From Acidobacteriota bacterium (GTDB lineage: Bacteria; Acidobacteriota; Vicinamibacteria; Fen-336): a stretch of 33,462 nt of DNA. Each line of letters opens with the position of its first letter. Position 1 is the first letter of the stretch. A model generated the notes under the pieces. It was not told where the DNA came from, did no database searches, and saw only the letters and a program-made list of their open reading frames with translations. A program made the position numbers and the translations under genes. Location of the stretch: assembly GCA_003223555.1 (NCBI GenBank), contig QHVM01000024.1, positions 37,799-71,260 of the forward strand, read 5' to 3'. This document shows positions 8,901-16,998 of the stretch, in pieces.

Positions 8901-11900
8901 GGAGTCCCTCCCGCCGGAGCGGGTCCGAGCTTGATGTCGACCGCCGCCGTCCCCCCTTCACCGACGGTCACGGTCGCCCGGCCTTCGAGCTTGTCCTTGC
9001 TGGCGCGGATCTCGGTCGTCCCGGCGGGCAGCGCCAGCTCGGCCAGCCCTTCCGCGTCGGTCTTCACGAATACCCCGATGTCCTCGACCATCGCGCTCGC
9101 GCCGGTCACGGGCAGGCCCTCGAGCCCGAGTACGCGGACCGCCGCGCGGCCGCCCGGCCGCAGGGTCAGGACGACGTCCTTGTCGCCCGGGCTGACGCTG
9201 CTCCGCGTGGCAAAGGCTCCCAGCTCGGAGCGGGCGACGATGCGGTAGGACGCCTGCCGCAGGCCGCCGATCCGGAAGGTCCCGTCGGGGAGCGTCTGCG
9301 CGTAGCCGACACCTCGCGGCGCTCCCCGCTCGGTTGCGGAGGCGATCACCTCCAGGCCGCCGAGGGTGTGGCCCGCGAGGTCGACGACCTTGCCGGCGAG
9401 GACGAGGCCCCGGGAGAGGGACAGCTTGAGATCGGCGCCGCCATCGGTGCCGATCGTGGTCTCGATCTCGGCCGGGCTATAGTCCTCCGCCGAGGCCTCG
9501 ATGCGATAGTCGCCGGGCTCCAGCTCGAGCTGGAAGCGGCCGTCCTCGCCCGCCTGGCCGCCCCCTCCTGCCGGCGCGCCGGGATCGGGCTTCTTGCGCG
9601 CGGCATACACGCGGGCGCGGGGGATCGGCTGCTCCGTCTCCTTGTCCACGATGATCCCGCTGACCGGCGCCACGTCGTAGGAGAGGTCAAGCGCGTAGGC
9701 GTCGGCATCCGGCACGTCCACGCTCCGCATCGGATAGCTCACGCGCCCGTCGGCGCTCTCTACGACGACCCTCACCCGGCCGGGCTCGTCCACGAGCAGC
9801 TCGTAGCCGCCCTCCTCACCGGTGACCGCCGCCATCCGCTGCGGACCCGTCGGCGCAGCCGTGACCTCCTCGTCGGTCCTGCCGAAGGACATGTACAACG
9901 CCCGGTCCCCGCGGAAAGTGACGCGAGCGCCGGCTATAGGGGTCCCCGAGCGGGTCACCCGGCCGGAGACGAGGATCTCGCGCGACCGGAACTCCACCCG
10001 TGCGGACTCCCCGTCGCGCAGGTCCACGTCTCTCGACTGCGCGCCGATGAACCGCGATCCCGCGCGTGTCATGAGGTTGACGGTGGCCCGGCCGGGAGGA
10101 AGGTGCTCGACGACGAAGGTGCCGTCGGCGCCCGTCGTCACGAGGCCCGGTCCCTCGGAAGAGAAGATCATGCCTCCTCCCGAGCGCTGCGGCGTCACCC
10201 GCACGTAGGCCCCGGCGATGGGCGTTCCATCGCGCCGTCCGACCCAGCCGTCGATGCGTCCCCCTTGCCGGAGGACGATGCGAGCTTCCGCGACGCCCTT
10301 GGCCGGATCCACCTCGATCCCGCCGACCCGTCCCTCGGCATAGCTCGGATGGGACGCGGACACTTCCACCGCCCCCGGCAGGACGCCCTTCACCTCGAAA
10401 GCGCCGGTGGGATCGCTCACCGTCCGCGCCCCGCCGCCGAAGTCGAAGTCCATTCCCGGCCCGTGGACCCGGACGGTGGCGCCCGGCACGGGCGCGCCCG
10501 CTCCGTCCACGACCGTTCCGCGGATCGTGCCGCCCGCGGCGAGACGGATCGTCCCCACGTCGGTCGTCGAGCCGGCCGCCACCTTCACCCCCGAGACGTG
10601 CCCTCTCGCCCGCTCGGGCGCGTTCGCTTCGACAACGTAGGTGCCTTCGGCAAGGTCCTCGAGGAGGAAACGGCCATCGGAGGCGTTGACCTCGCGGTAG
10701 CCGGGGCTGCGGATGACGAGGCCTTCGTTCGCCTCCGCTTCGGCGGGCTGGGCACTGACGTTGAACAGCTCCACGGGCCGGCCCCCGTCGTCGACGACGG
10801 TCCCGGCGATGCTGCCGGCCGGCGATAGGACCAGCTCGACCTTCTCGGCTCCTGCCTCGGACTGTCGCATGATGCCGGCATAGCCCGGAGCGCTCGCGCT
10901 CAGCCGCTGCGGCCCGGGCTCGAGCCCGGCCAGCACGAACGTGCCGTCGGCCTCGGCAGAGACGCGCACGCTGCGGTCGGGCATGCGGCGGGCCGGCCAC
11001 GCGACGACCGTCGCACCCCCCACGGGCAGCCCCGCGCGGTCGCGCACGCGGCCGTGGATCGTGAGTCCCGTCTCCAGCTCGACGTCGCCGAGGATCACCT
11101 CGCGCGCGCTCGGTGCGACGTGCACCTCGACGCGCTTCGAGGCGTAACCGGGGGCGATCACGGCCAGGGCGTGGGACCCGGCGGGGACCGCTTCCAGGCG
11201 GAAGTGTCCGTCACTCCCGGCCTCGGCGCGAAGCAGGTCGCGAAGCGCTTCGGGCGCGCGCTGGCCGTCGATCTCCTGCACGGAGACGCGGCCGGCCACG
11301 GCCTGCGACTCCGGTCCCGTGACGAGCCGTCCCACGACGGCGGCTCCCTTGTCGAGCACGACGTCGACCTGCATGTCCCCTCCGCGCTCGACCGAGACGG
11401 TCGGGACGATGGCCGGCGCGAAGTCCTTGTGGCGGGCGGTGACGCGGTAGCTTCCCGGGTCGAGGCCGGCGATCTCGTAGCGGCCCTCGGCATCGGTCAC
11501 CACGGGGCGGAGTGATCCCCTGAAACGGGGAGTGTCGGAGTCCGCACGGACGATCGTCCCCGGGACCGGAACGTTGCCGGGCCCCCACACCGTGCCGCCC
11601 AGGATCGTGCCCGGGAAGAGGTAGATCTCGGCCGGACGGCCCGGCACGGCGCCCGACTGGCCGCCCGCCCCGTAGCCGCGGGCCCGCGCCCTCACGGTCT
11701 GGAGGCCGCTCGTCAGGCCTTCGAGGCGGAAATGCCCCTTGGCGTCGGTGCTCGTCTCCACCACGCCGGCTGCCGGCTCCCACAGCAGTGGGATCGCCGT
11801 CTCGTCGCTCGCTTCCACGCGGGCCTGCGGCACCGGCTGGCCGGTGGTGCCGTCGCGGACCGTGCCTTCGAGCGCCACGCCCCGCGTCAGGCCGACTTCG

Positions 11901-12247
11901 ATGGGGGCACCTGGCCGTGCTTTCTCGATCGTGCGGCCGGCCAGACCGCGCGCTTCGACTCGCAGCGTGTGAGGCACCGGCCTCGCGAGCGTCAGGCGGA
12001 AGCGGCCGGCCGCGTCGGTCCGGGCGCTGAGGGTCGGTGCGGGCGATGCGAGGCCGGGCGGCCGGGCAAATACGAGCGCGCCTTCGAGGGGCTTGCCGTC
12101 CGGTCCCTTGACGACACCTTCGAGCGCGGGCGGCGGCGTTGGGGCCGGGGTGGGCCTGGGAGAAGGGCGGGCGGCGGGCGCCTGGAAGGCAAGCAGCGGG
12201 AGCGACGCGAGCAGAAACGAGAAGAAAGCCGGGCAGAGCTTCTTCAT
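8897..12247 (-). CDS. Secreted modular carboxypeptidase-regulatory-like protein (paralog A), intact
   Basis: 1116 residues from ATG 12247, with GGGGAGG six bases before it. A signal peptide (ends near LLAFQAPAA) is followed by a Pro-rich linker (PRPTPAPTPPPALEG) and 12 tandem modules. Their first strands read LEGVVKGPDG, LEGTVRDGTTG, LGGTVWGPGN, VVGRLVTGPE, IHGRVRDRAG, IAGTVVDDGG, IRGTVVDGAG, IDGWVGRRDG, VSGRVTRSGT, VSGIIVDKET, LAGKVVDLAG and AAVRVLGLEG. Each is a predicted seven-strand carboxypeptidase-regulatory-like sandwich. There are no membrane segments after the signal and no catalytic motif, which suggests a structural, adhesive or binding protein. It lies downstream of recA on the same strand and is coupled by ATGA to its paralog. 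The two copies align module for module, so they arose by whole-gene duplication. Confidence 0.88.
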   Translation of the reverse strand: MKKLCPAFFSFLLASLPLLAFQAPAARPSPRPTPAPTPPPALEGVVKGPDGKPLEGALVFARPPGLASPAPTLSARTDAAGRFRLTLARPVPHTLRVEARGLAGRTIEKARPGAPIEVGLTRGVALEGTVRDGTTGQPVPQARVEASDETAIPLLWEPAAGVVETSTDAKGHFRLEGLTSGLQTVRARARGYGAGGQSGAVPGRPAEIYLFPGTILGGTVWGPGNVPVPGTIVRADSDTPRFRGSLRPVVTDAEGRYEIAGLDPGSYRVTARHKDFAPAIVPTVSVERGGDMQVDVVLDKGAAVVGRLVTGPESQAVAGRVSVQEIDGQRAPEALRDLLRAEAGSDGHFRLEAVPAGSHALAVIAPGYASKRVEVHVAPSAREVILGDVELETGLTIHGRVRDRAGLPVGGATVVAWPARRMPDRSVRVSAEADGTFVLAGLEPGPQRLSASAPGYAGIMRQSEAGAEKVELVLSPAGSIAGTVVDDGGRPVELFNVSAQPAEAEANEGLVIRSPGYREVNASDGRFLLEDLAEGTYVVEANAPERARGHVSGVKVAAGSTTDVGTIRLAAGGTIRGTVVDGAGAPVPGATVRVHGPGMDFDFGGGARTVSDPTGAFEVKGVLPGAVEVSASHPSYAEGRVGGIEVDPAKGVAEARIVLRQGGRIDGWVGRRDGTPIAGAYVRVTPQRSGGGMIFSSEGPGLVTTGADGTFVVEHLPPGRATVNLMTRAGSRFIGAQSRDVDLRDGESARVEFRSREILVSGRVTRSGTPIAGARVTFRGDRALYMSFGRTDEEVTAAPTGPQRMAAVTGEEGGYELLVDEPGRVRVVVESADGRVSYPMRSVDVPDADAYALDLSYDVAPVSGIIVDKETEQPIPRARVYAARKKPDPGAPAGGGGQAGEDGRFQLELEPGDYRIEASAEDYSPAEIETTIGTDGGADLKLSLSRGLVLAGKVVDLAGHTLGGLEVIASATERGAPRGVGYAQTLPDGTFRIGGLRQASYRIVARSELGAFATRSSVSPGDKDVVLTLRPGGRAAVRVLGLEGLPVTGASAMVEDIGVFVKTDAEGLAELALPAGTTEIRASKDKLEGRATVTVGEGGTAAVDIKLGPAPAGGTP

Positions 12248-12272
12248 GACTTGCCTCCCCGGGTCGTCAACC

Positions 12273-12287
12273 GTCTATTTTAGACGT
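12273..12287. promoter_or_regulatory. Perfect inverted repeat CGTCTA-TTT-TAGACG upstream of the paralog pair
   Basis: A 15-base palindrome between recA and paralog A, 26 nt upstream of ATG 12247. On the minus strand it includes TAAAAT, a candidate -10. It could be an operator over a promoter. The 3-nt AT-rich centre and lack of a following T-run argue against a terminator. Confidence 0.45.
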
Positions 12288-12326
12288 CCGACCCACCGAA
12301 AGGACGCAAGCAGAAACGGCGAACCC

Positions 12327-13363
12327 TCAGGCCTTCTTCTTCTCCGGCATCGGCAGCACGTCGGCCTTTTCCTGCTTGGCCTCCACGCCCCGGCTCACCT
12401 CGGGCAGGCCCATGCCCTTGCGAAGGCGCGAGTCGATCTCGGCGCGGATGTCGTGGTTCTCCTTCAGGAACTGGCGGGCGTTCTCGCGGCCCTGGCCCAT
12501 CCGCTCGCCGTCGAAGGTGTACCACGCCCCCGACTTCTCGATGACCTTGTGGTCGACGCCGAGGTCGAGCAGGTCGCCTTCCTTGCTGATGCCTTCGCCG
12601 TAGAGCACGTCGAACTCCGCCTCGCGGAACGGGGGAGCGACCTTGTTCTTCACCACCTTGACCTTGGCCCGGCTGCCGATGACGACGTCGCCTTCCTTGA
12701 GCGAGGCGATGCGGCGGATGTCGAGGCGGATCGAGGCGTAGAACTTCAGGGCCCGGCCGCCGGTGGTCGTCTCCGGGTTGCCGAACATGACGCCGATCTT
12801 CTCGCGGAGCTGGTTGATGAAGACCAGGCAGGTCTTGCTCTTGGCCACGATCGAGGTCAGCTTGCGCAGGGCCTGGCTCATGAGGCGGGCCTGCAGGCCC
12901 ATCTGCGCGTCGCCCATCTCGCCCTCCAGCTCCGAGCGGGGGACGAGCGCGGCCACCGAGTCCACCACCAGCACGTCGACCGCGCCCGATCGGATCAGGA
13001 CCTCGGCGATCTCCAGGGCCTGCTCGCCGCTGTCGGGCTGGGAGACGAGCAGGTTGTCGATGTCGACCCCCAGCTTGCCCGCGTAGGTGGCGTCGAGCGC
13101 GTGCTCGGCGTCGATGAAGGCGGCCATGCCGCCCCGGCGCTGGGCCTCGGCGATGACGTGGAGGGCGAGGGTGGTCTTGCCCGAGGACTCCGGGCCGAAG
13201 ATCTCCACCACCCGTCCAGGGAGAGGGATCCCGTGGGGATGGCGGGCACGTCCACCTTCTCGCGGCTCCCCAGGCGCATGATCGAGCCCTTGCCGAACTG
13301 CTTGTCGATCTGCGCCAGGGCGGCCTCGATCGCCCGGGCCCGCTCGTTACGCTCTTCAGCCAT
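12327..13363 (-). CDS. recA: RecA recombinase, frameshifted by a 34-nt loss
   Basis: RecA catalyses ATP-dependent strand exchange and LexA cleavage. The start is ATG 13363 ([20 protein letters not shown]) with AAGGAGAG five bases upstream. Residues 1-50 end at TGSLSLD. The protein then continues in a different frame from GTG 13211 with [15 protein letters not shown], containing Walker A GPESSGKT. Between them only two bases (13212-13213) stand where the family has 12 codons (the IALGVGGIPRGR-like segment), so 34 nt are missing and the frame is broken. The remainder is intact: Walker [16 protein letters not shown]-like [17 protein letters not shown]2 region [18 protein letters not shown], and C-terminal domain ending PMPEKKKA. 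Because recA is normally essential for repair and single-copy, I judge this most likely a sequence or assembly error. The upstream region shows TATCCT at 13386-13391 but no obvious LexA box. Confidence 0.95.
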
Positions 13364-13385
13364 AACCACTCTCCTTGGATCCAAC

Positions 13386-13391
13386 AGGATA
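13386..13391 (-). promoter_or_regulatory. Candidate -10 (TATCCT) for recA
   Basis: Minus-strand TATCCT 22 nt before the recA ATG, with an AAGGAGAG ribosome binding site between. No clear -35 and no LexA-like palindrome was seen in 13364-13504. Confidence 0.35.
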
Positions 13392-13492
13392 CCGCGGCCG
13401 CCGGTGACCGGGCGTCCAGGGCCCCCGGGCAGCGACAGGCGGATCGTACCCGCGGGCGCGGTCAGGGCGGGTCCGGCCATGAGAAAAAAGAT

Positions 13493-13498
13493 TATCCT
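13493..13498 (+). promoter_or_regulatory. Candidate -10 (TATCCT), leaderless arrangement
   Basis: TATCCT followed by six bases (gggccg) and ATG 13505. There is no Shine-Dalgarno sequence, so the transcript would begin at or next to the start codon. Confidence 0.4.
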
Positions 13499-13504
13499 GG
13501 GCCG

Positions 13505-15469
13505 ATGTTCCTTCTCACCACGGTCCTCGCCGCCTCGAGCCTGGCCGTGCCGTTCGTGGCGCAGCAGAAGGACACCTGCGGCGCGGCCGCCCTGGCCATG
13601 GTCATGCGCTACTGGAACGAGGACGTGTCCCACGACGACCTGGCCCGATCGCTCGTCGAGCCCGAGCTGCACGGCGTGGCCGGCTCCCGGCTGGCCGAGT
13701 TCGCGCGCGGGCGCGGCCTGGAGGCGATCGCCTACCGAGGCGACATGGCCAACCTGCGCGACTACGTCGGCAAGGGACGGCCCCTCATCGTGGCCTGGGA
13801 CGCCGGCCGGGGGCGCTACCACGACGTCGTGGTCGTGGGGCTCGACGACGAGCGCGGCGCTGTCCTCGTCCATGACCCGGCGGTGGGGGCCTCGCGGCCG
13901 ATTCGGGCGGCCGCGTTCGAGAAGCGCTGGGCCGGCGCCGGCTATTGGACGCTGCTGGTCACCCGCGCGGCGGGGGCGGCGCCGCCCTCCCGTTATGACG
14001 AGCTGATGTCCCTCGGGATGGCGGCCGGCCGCAGCGGCCGTTACGCGGAAGCGGCCAAGTACCTCCAGCGGGCGATCGCGCTCGCTCCGTCGCGCTCCGA
14101 GGCGAGGGTGGAGCTGGCCGGCGTGCGCTTCCTGCAGCGGAAGTACGAGGCGGCGGCGGCGGGTTTCGCATCGTCCCTGTTCTACCAGCCGGACTCCTAC
14201 GCGCGGGAGATGCTCGCCGCCTCGCTCCATCTCGCCGGCCATACCGAGGACGCCCTCAAGGAATGGAACCGGCTCGGCCAGCCCCGCCTCGAACGGGTCC
14301 AGTTGAACGGCCTGCGCCACACCCGCGACCGTGTCGTGCGGCACGAGCTGAAGCTGGCCGAGGAAGGAGTGATGGACCTGGGGGACTACCGGCAGACGCG
14401 GCTGCGGCTGGAAGAGCTGGGCATCTTCGACCGCATCGTGCTGCGGCCGGAGCTCAAGGGCGAGGGCCGGGTCGATCTCGAGGTCGACCTCGCCGAGCGC
14501 CATGGCTTCGGGGACCTGCGCCAAGTGGGGGCGAGCAGCGCGGTCTACGCGCTACGCAAGAAGATCGTCCTGCGCTACTTCAACCTCGCCGGCGAAGCGG
14601 TCAACCTGGGCGTCGACTACAAGTGGCAGAAGACCCAGCCGCACCTCCGGGGCAGCATCGAATGGCCGCGCCCTTTCGGCATCCCGGCCAACCTCCACCT
14701 CGAGGCGCTCCGGGCGCGCCCCTCGTACGACCTCGGGGAGGCCTTCCGGCTGAGCACGCGAGGAGTGGACCTGAGCCTGCGGCGGGTCGTCGGCCCCGGC
14801 AGCGTGGCGGAGGTGGGCTGGCGAGTGAGGGATCGGACCTTCAGCCTGGCCCGCCCCGACGCTCCGGACGGCGTCATCTCGGGATACCAGCTCGGGCTCG
14901 ACCATCGGCTGGTGGACCGGCGCCGCCATCGCCTCGATACGGCCTTGCGCTTCTTCCAAGCCGCACGCCCCCTCGGCTCCCAGCTCTCGTATCCCCTCGG
15001 CCAGGCGAGACTGCGCTACCACGGGTACATCGCGCTGCCGGACGGCAAGCCCATCACCCGCTCGATGCTCACGGCGCAGCTCATGCTTGGCCGGGGTGGC
15101 CACGGCACGCCGCTCGACGAGATGTTCGCGCCCGGCGCCGCCTCCGAGATGGACTATCCACTCCGCGGTCATTATCAAAAGCACGACGGCATCCTTGGCC
15201 GGACGCCCATCGGGCAAGGTCTGGACCTGCTGAACGTGGAGCTGCGCCAGCGTGTCGTGGACGGTCACCTCTTCCAGCTCGGCGCCGTGGCCTTCTACGA
15301 CGGTGCCCATCTGGATCTCACGGCGCAGGGTGGATCACGGACCTTGCACGATGTCGGCGTGGGACTTCGCCTTGCCACTCGGGGCATGGTGCTTCGCCTC
15401 GATTACGGCCAGAGCTTGTCCGGCGACGGGAAAAATGCCTGGACCGCAGGCATGGGTCAGGTCTTCTAA
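13505..15469 (+). CDS. C39-family peptidase / TPR / POTRA / Omp85-type barrel fusion
   Basis: 654 residues in one uninterrupted frame. Residues 1-19 are hydrophobic ([14 protein letters not shown]) and would act as an export signal, although a basic N-region is missing. Residues about 20-155 form a C39-type papain-fold peptidase: Cys25 ([14 protein letters not shown]), His106 ([12 protein letters not shown]) and Asp124 (VLVHDPAVG). About 163-275 are TPR-like helices ([37 protein letters not shown]). About 278-352 resemble a POTRA domain ([18 protein letters not shown], then [14 protein letters not shown]). The rest is a beta-barrel with alternating strands and a terminal Phe (MGQVF), as in Omp85 proteins. 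The peptidase and TPRs should face the periplasm. C39-TPR proteins are known; the covalent join to an Omp85-like barrel is unusual. It is divergent from recA. Confidence 0.82.
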   Translation: MFLLTTVLAASSLAVPFVAQQKDTCGAAALAMVMRYWNEDVSHDDLARSLVEPELHGVAGSRLAEFARGRGLEAIAYRGDMANLRDYVGKGRPLIVAWDAGRGRYHDVVVVGLDDERGAVLVHDPAVGASRPIRAAAFEKRWAGAGYWTLLVTRAAGAAPPSRYDELMSLGMAAGRSGRYAEAAKYLQRAIALAPSRSEARVELAGVRFLQRKYEAAAAGFASSLFYQPDSYAREMLAASLHLAGHTEDALKEWNRLGQPRLERVQLNGLRHTRDRVVRHELKLAEEGVMDLGDYRQTRLRLEELGIFDRIVLRPELKGEGRVDLEVDLAERHGFGDLRQVGASSAVYALRKKIVLRYFNLAGEAVNLGVDYKWQKTQPHLRGSIEWPRPFGIPANLHLEALRARPSYDLGEAFRLSTRGVDLSLRRVVGPGSVAEVGWRVRDRTFSLARPDAPDGVISGYQLGLDHRLVDRRRHRLDTALRFFQAARPLGSQLSYPLGQARLRYHGYIALPDGKPITRSMLTAQLMLGRGGHGTPLDEMFAPGAASEMDYPLRGHYQKHDGILGRTPIGQGLDLLNVELRQRVVDGHLFQLGAVAFYDGAHLDLTAQGGSRTLHDVGVGLRLATRGMVLRLDYGQSLSGDGKNAWTAGMGQVF

Positions 15470-15562
15470 CAGACGAGAGCCCCGACATTTAGTGCGTGTC
15501 GGCCTGGACACGGCGCCTGGGCACCCCCCAAAAAATCCTGGCGTCAGGCGAAAGGGTTTTGA

Positions 15563-15568
15563 TAGAAT
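15563..15568 (+). promoter_or_regulatory. Candidate -10 (TAGAAT) upstream of the ABM-like gene
   Basis: TAGAAT inside an AT-rich island (ttttgatagaatctttt) that is conspicuous in this GC-rich DNA, 69 nt before GTG 15638. No good -35 was found. Confidence 0.4.
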
Positions 15569-15637
15569 CTTTTCGGGAAGTCGGCCTCACGGCAGCCAAA
15601 CCCGGAAAGGGGCAGGGAGGCCGGCCAAGGGGGTTGA

Positions 15638-16327
15638 GTGAAGTCAAGGCGTCAGAAAAAGCCGGCCCGCAAGTCATCGGGCGGTCCCTCCCACCGGCGC
15701 CGGCTGGCCAGAAGAGCCAAGACGCGTGCCAGCCGCCGTCCCGACCGGAAGAGATCGGGAACGCCTCGTTCTGCGAAGTCCAGGTCCCGGAAGTCTTCGT
15801 CCGTACGCGCGACCACACCCGCCCGCAGCACCCATTCAGGCGCGATGCCGAAGACGGCACGCGCGCGCAACGAGCCGATCCCGTCGCCGATGCCGCTGCG
15901 GCACGTCGCTCCGGCCCGGCCGGTGCTGGTCGCTCCTGCGCGCTCCATGCCGCCGATGCGCGACGGCCGCAAGCCGGTCCCACCGGCTGCGCGCGGCCCG
16001 CTCGTCATGCCCGACTTCGCCGAGGCGGGCGTCGTCCTGGCCATCACGTACTCGATCCGCGAGGGACGCCGCGGCGAGTTCTTCGACCTGATGCGCGAGC
16101 TGAAGCCGCTGCTGGCCGCCATCGGTGGCACCGACTGCACGATCTACGAGGATCGCAGCCGGCCGAACTACTTCATGGAGGTCTTCCGGTTCAAGGACGA
16201 GGCGGAGTTCACCGCCTTCGACGACAAGTTCCACAAGGACCGGAAGATCGCCGCCATCTATGCGCTGCTGGACGACATCGTCGAAGCCGAGAAGAGCGAC
16301 TTCAAGATATTCGAGCGCAGGCTGTAG
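15638..16327 (+). CDS. ABM-like dimeric alpha/beta-barrel protein with long basic N-terminal tail
   Basis: 229 residues from GTG 15638, preceded by AAGGGGG. The first 120 or so residues are low-complexity and rich in Arg, Lys, Ser, Pro and Ala (MKSRRQKKPARKSSGG onward, including RRPDRKRSGTPRSAKSRSRK), resembling histone-H1-like tails. The C-terminal 100 residues form an antibiotic-biosynthesis-monooxygenase/YgiN-type domain: VVLAITYSIREGRRGEFFDL, then CTIYEDRSRPNYFMEVFRFKD and EFTAFDDKFHKDRKIAAIY. These domains dimerise and act in quinone or small-molecule oxidation or have no known activity. An alternative start at the ATG encoding MPDFAEAG (16009) would remove the tail and leave a normal-length ABM protein. 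The stretch from 15638 is an open frame with a plausible ribosome binding site, so I prefer the long form. A terminator follows at 16353. Confidence 0.72.
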   Translation: MKSRRQKKPARKSSGGPSHRRRLARRAKTRASRRPDRKRSGTPRSAKSRSRKSSSVRATTPARSTHSGAMPKTARARNEPIPSPMPLRHVAPARPVLVAPARSMPPMRDGRKPVPPAARGPLVMPDFAEAGVVLAITYSIREGRRGEFFDLMRELKPLLAAIGGTDCTIYEDRSRPNYFMEVFRFKDEAEFTAFDDKFHKDRKIAAIYALLDDIVEAEKSDFKIFERRL

Positions 16328-16352
16328 CGACTTGGCTCCTGCGTTCGGAAAA

Positions 16353-16380
16353 GGCTCGGGGTGATCGCCCCGGGCCTTCA
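16353..16380 (+). terminator. Rho-independent-like terminator
   Basis: GGCTCGGGG, loop TGATCG, CCCCGGGCC: a 9-bp stem with one T-G pair, then TTCATTAA. It stands 25 nt after the ABM-like stop. The T-tract is weak. Confidence 0.65.
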
Positions 16381-16418
16381 TTAAGCTGGGGGATGCTAGC
16401 GGCGCACCCCCCAGACCC

Positions 16419-16447
16419 CCCGCTCGCTCCGCGGGAGTGAATCCCGC
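16419..16447. repeat. REP-like overlapping inverted repeats
   Basis: CCCGC-N7-GCGGG (16419-16435) and GCGGGA-GTGAA-TCCCGC (16431-16447) share the middle arm, so two alternative hairpins are possible. They follow a C-rich run (accccccagacccccc). This looks like a mobile REP/BIME-type intergenic unit, but only one copy is in the window. Confidence 0.4.
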
Positions 16448-16468
16448 TGCGCTCGCAGCTGTGACCGA

Positions 16469-16996
16469 TTGCCGAGTCCGGTAGGGCATACCCTCGCGGG
16501 ACTCACCGTACACCTGCTCTCTGCGCGCGATCGGGCGGAGCTGGCGAGCCGTGCTCACGCGGCGGTGGCGGTCGGAGCGTCGGTGGCCCCCGACCTCGAC
16601 CTGCTCCTGCGCTTCGTCGACGGACGGAACCACCACCAGGGCGCGAGCCACAGCGTCGGTGCCGCGCTGATCGCCGGCGCCGCGGTCATGCTCCTCGCCC
16701 GCGCGATGGGCTGGGCGCGCCCGCCGGCCCTCGGTCTCGTCTCCGCCGGGGCATGGGGAAGCCACCTCCTGCTCGACTACCTCAGCGTCGACACGCACCC
16801 GCCGATCGGCATCCCGCTCCTGTGGCCCTTCGCCCGCGGTTATTTCCACTTTCCGTGGCCAATCTTCCTGGACATCGGGCGTACACTGGACTGGCACACG
16901 GTCCGTCATGACGCCGTGGCATTGGCCTGGGAGACGGCCCTGGTTCTTCCGATCCTCCTGGCGAGCTGGTGGTTGCGGCGGCCCCCGGAGGACTAA
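16469..16996 (+). CDS. YdjM-like membrane-bound metal-dependent hydrolase
   Basis: 175 residues from TTG 16469. The start is set by the family's N-terminal motif PSPVGHTLAGL; no ribosome binding site is obvious. Family features are the early His (VGHTL), VAPDLDLLLRFVDGRNHHQGASHS with clustered Asp and His ligands, and LLLDYLSVDTHPP. Hydrophobic segments lie around residues 68-85, 88-105 and 155-170, matching the LexA-binding, inner-membrane YdjM family (PF04307), which is annotated as a metal-dependent hydrolase but has no proven substrate. The following small gene starts 3 bases after its stop and uses the ribosome binding site inside its 3' end. Confidence 0.8.
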   Translation: MPSPVGHTLAGLTVHLLSARDRAELASRAHAAVAVGASVAPDLDLLLRFVDGRNHHQGASHSVGAALIAGAAVMLLARAMGWARPPALGLVSAGAWGSHLLLDYLSVDTHPPIGIPLLWPFARGYFHFPWPIFLDIGRTLDWHTVRHDAVALAWETALVLPILLASWWLRRPPED

Positions 16997-16998
16997 AC

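Noticed and set aside
13203-13219. Programmed frameshifting in recA
   Set aside because: Twelve conserved residues are absent, so a ribosomal slip could not restore the protein; there is no slippery heptamer.
13479-13507. ATG 13479 (MRKKIIL) as start of the C39 fusion, giving a better signal peptide
   Set aside because: It is out of frame with the gene by one base. It would need an indel, for which there is no other evidence.
12093-14006. 637-codon plus-strand open frame antisense to recA and entering the C39 gene
   Set aside because: It reads the complement of conserved RecA codons and then the wrong frame of the C39 gene.
12995-14524. Long minus-strand open frame running over the C39 fusion gene into recA
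   Set aside because: Only its last part (recA N-terminus) is real. The rest is the antisense shadow of the C39 gene, with no domain pattern, kept open by high GC.
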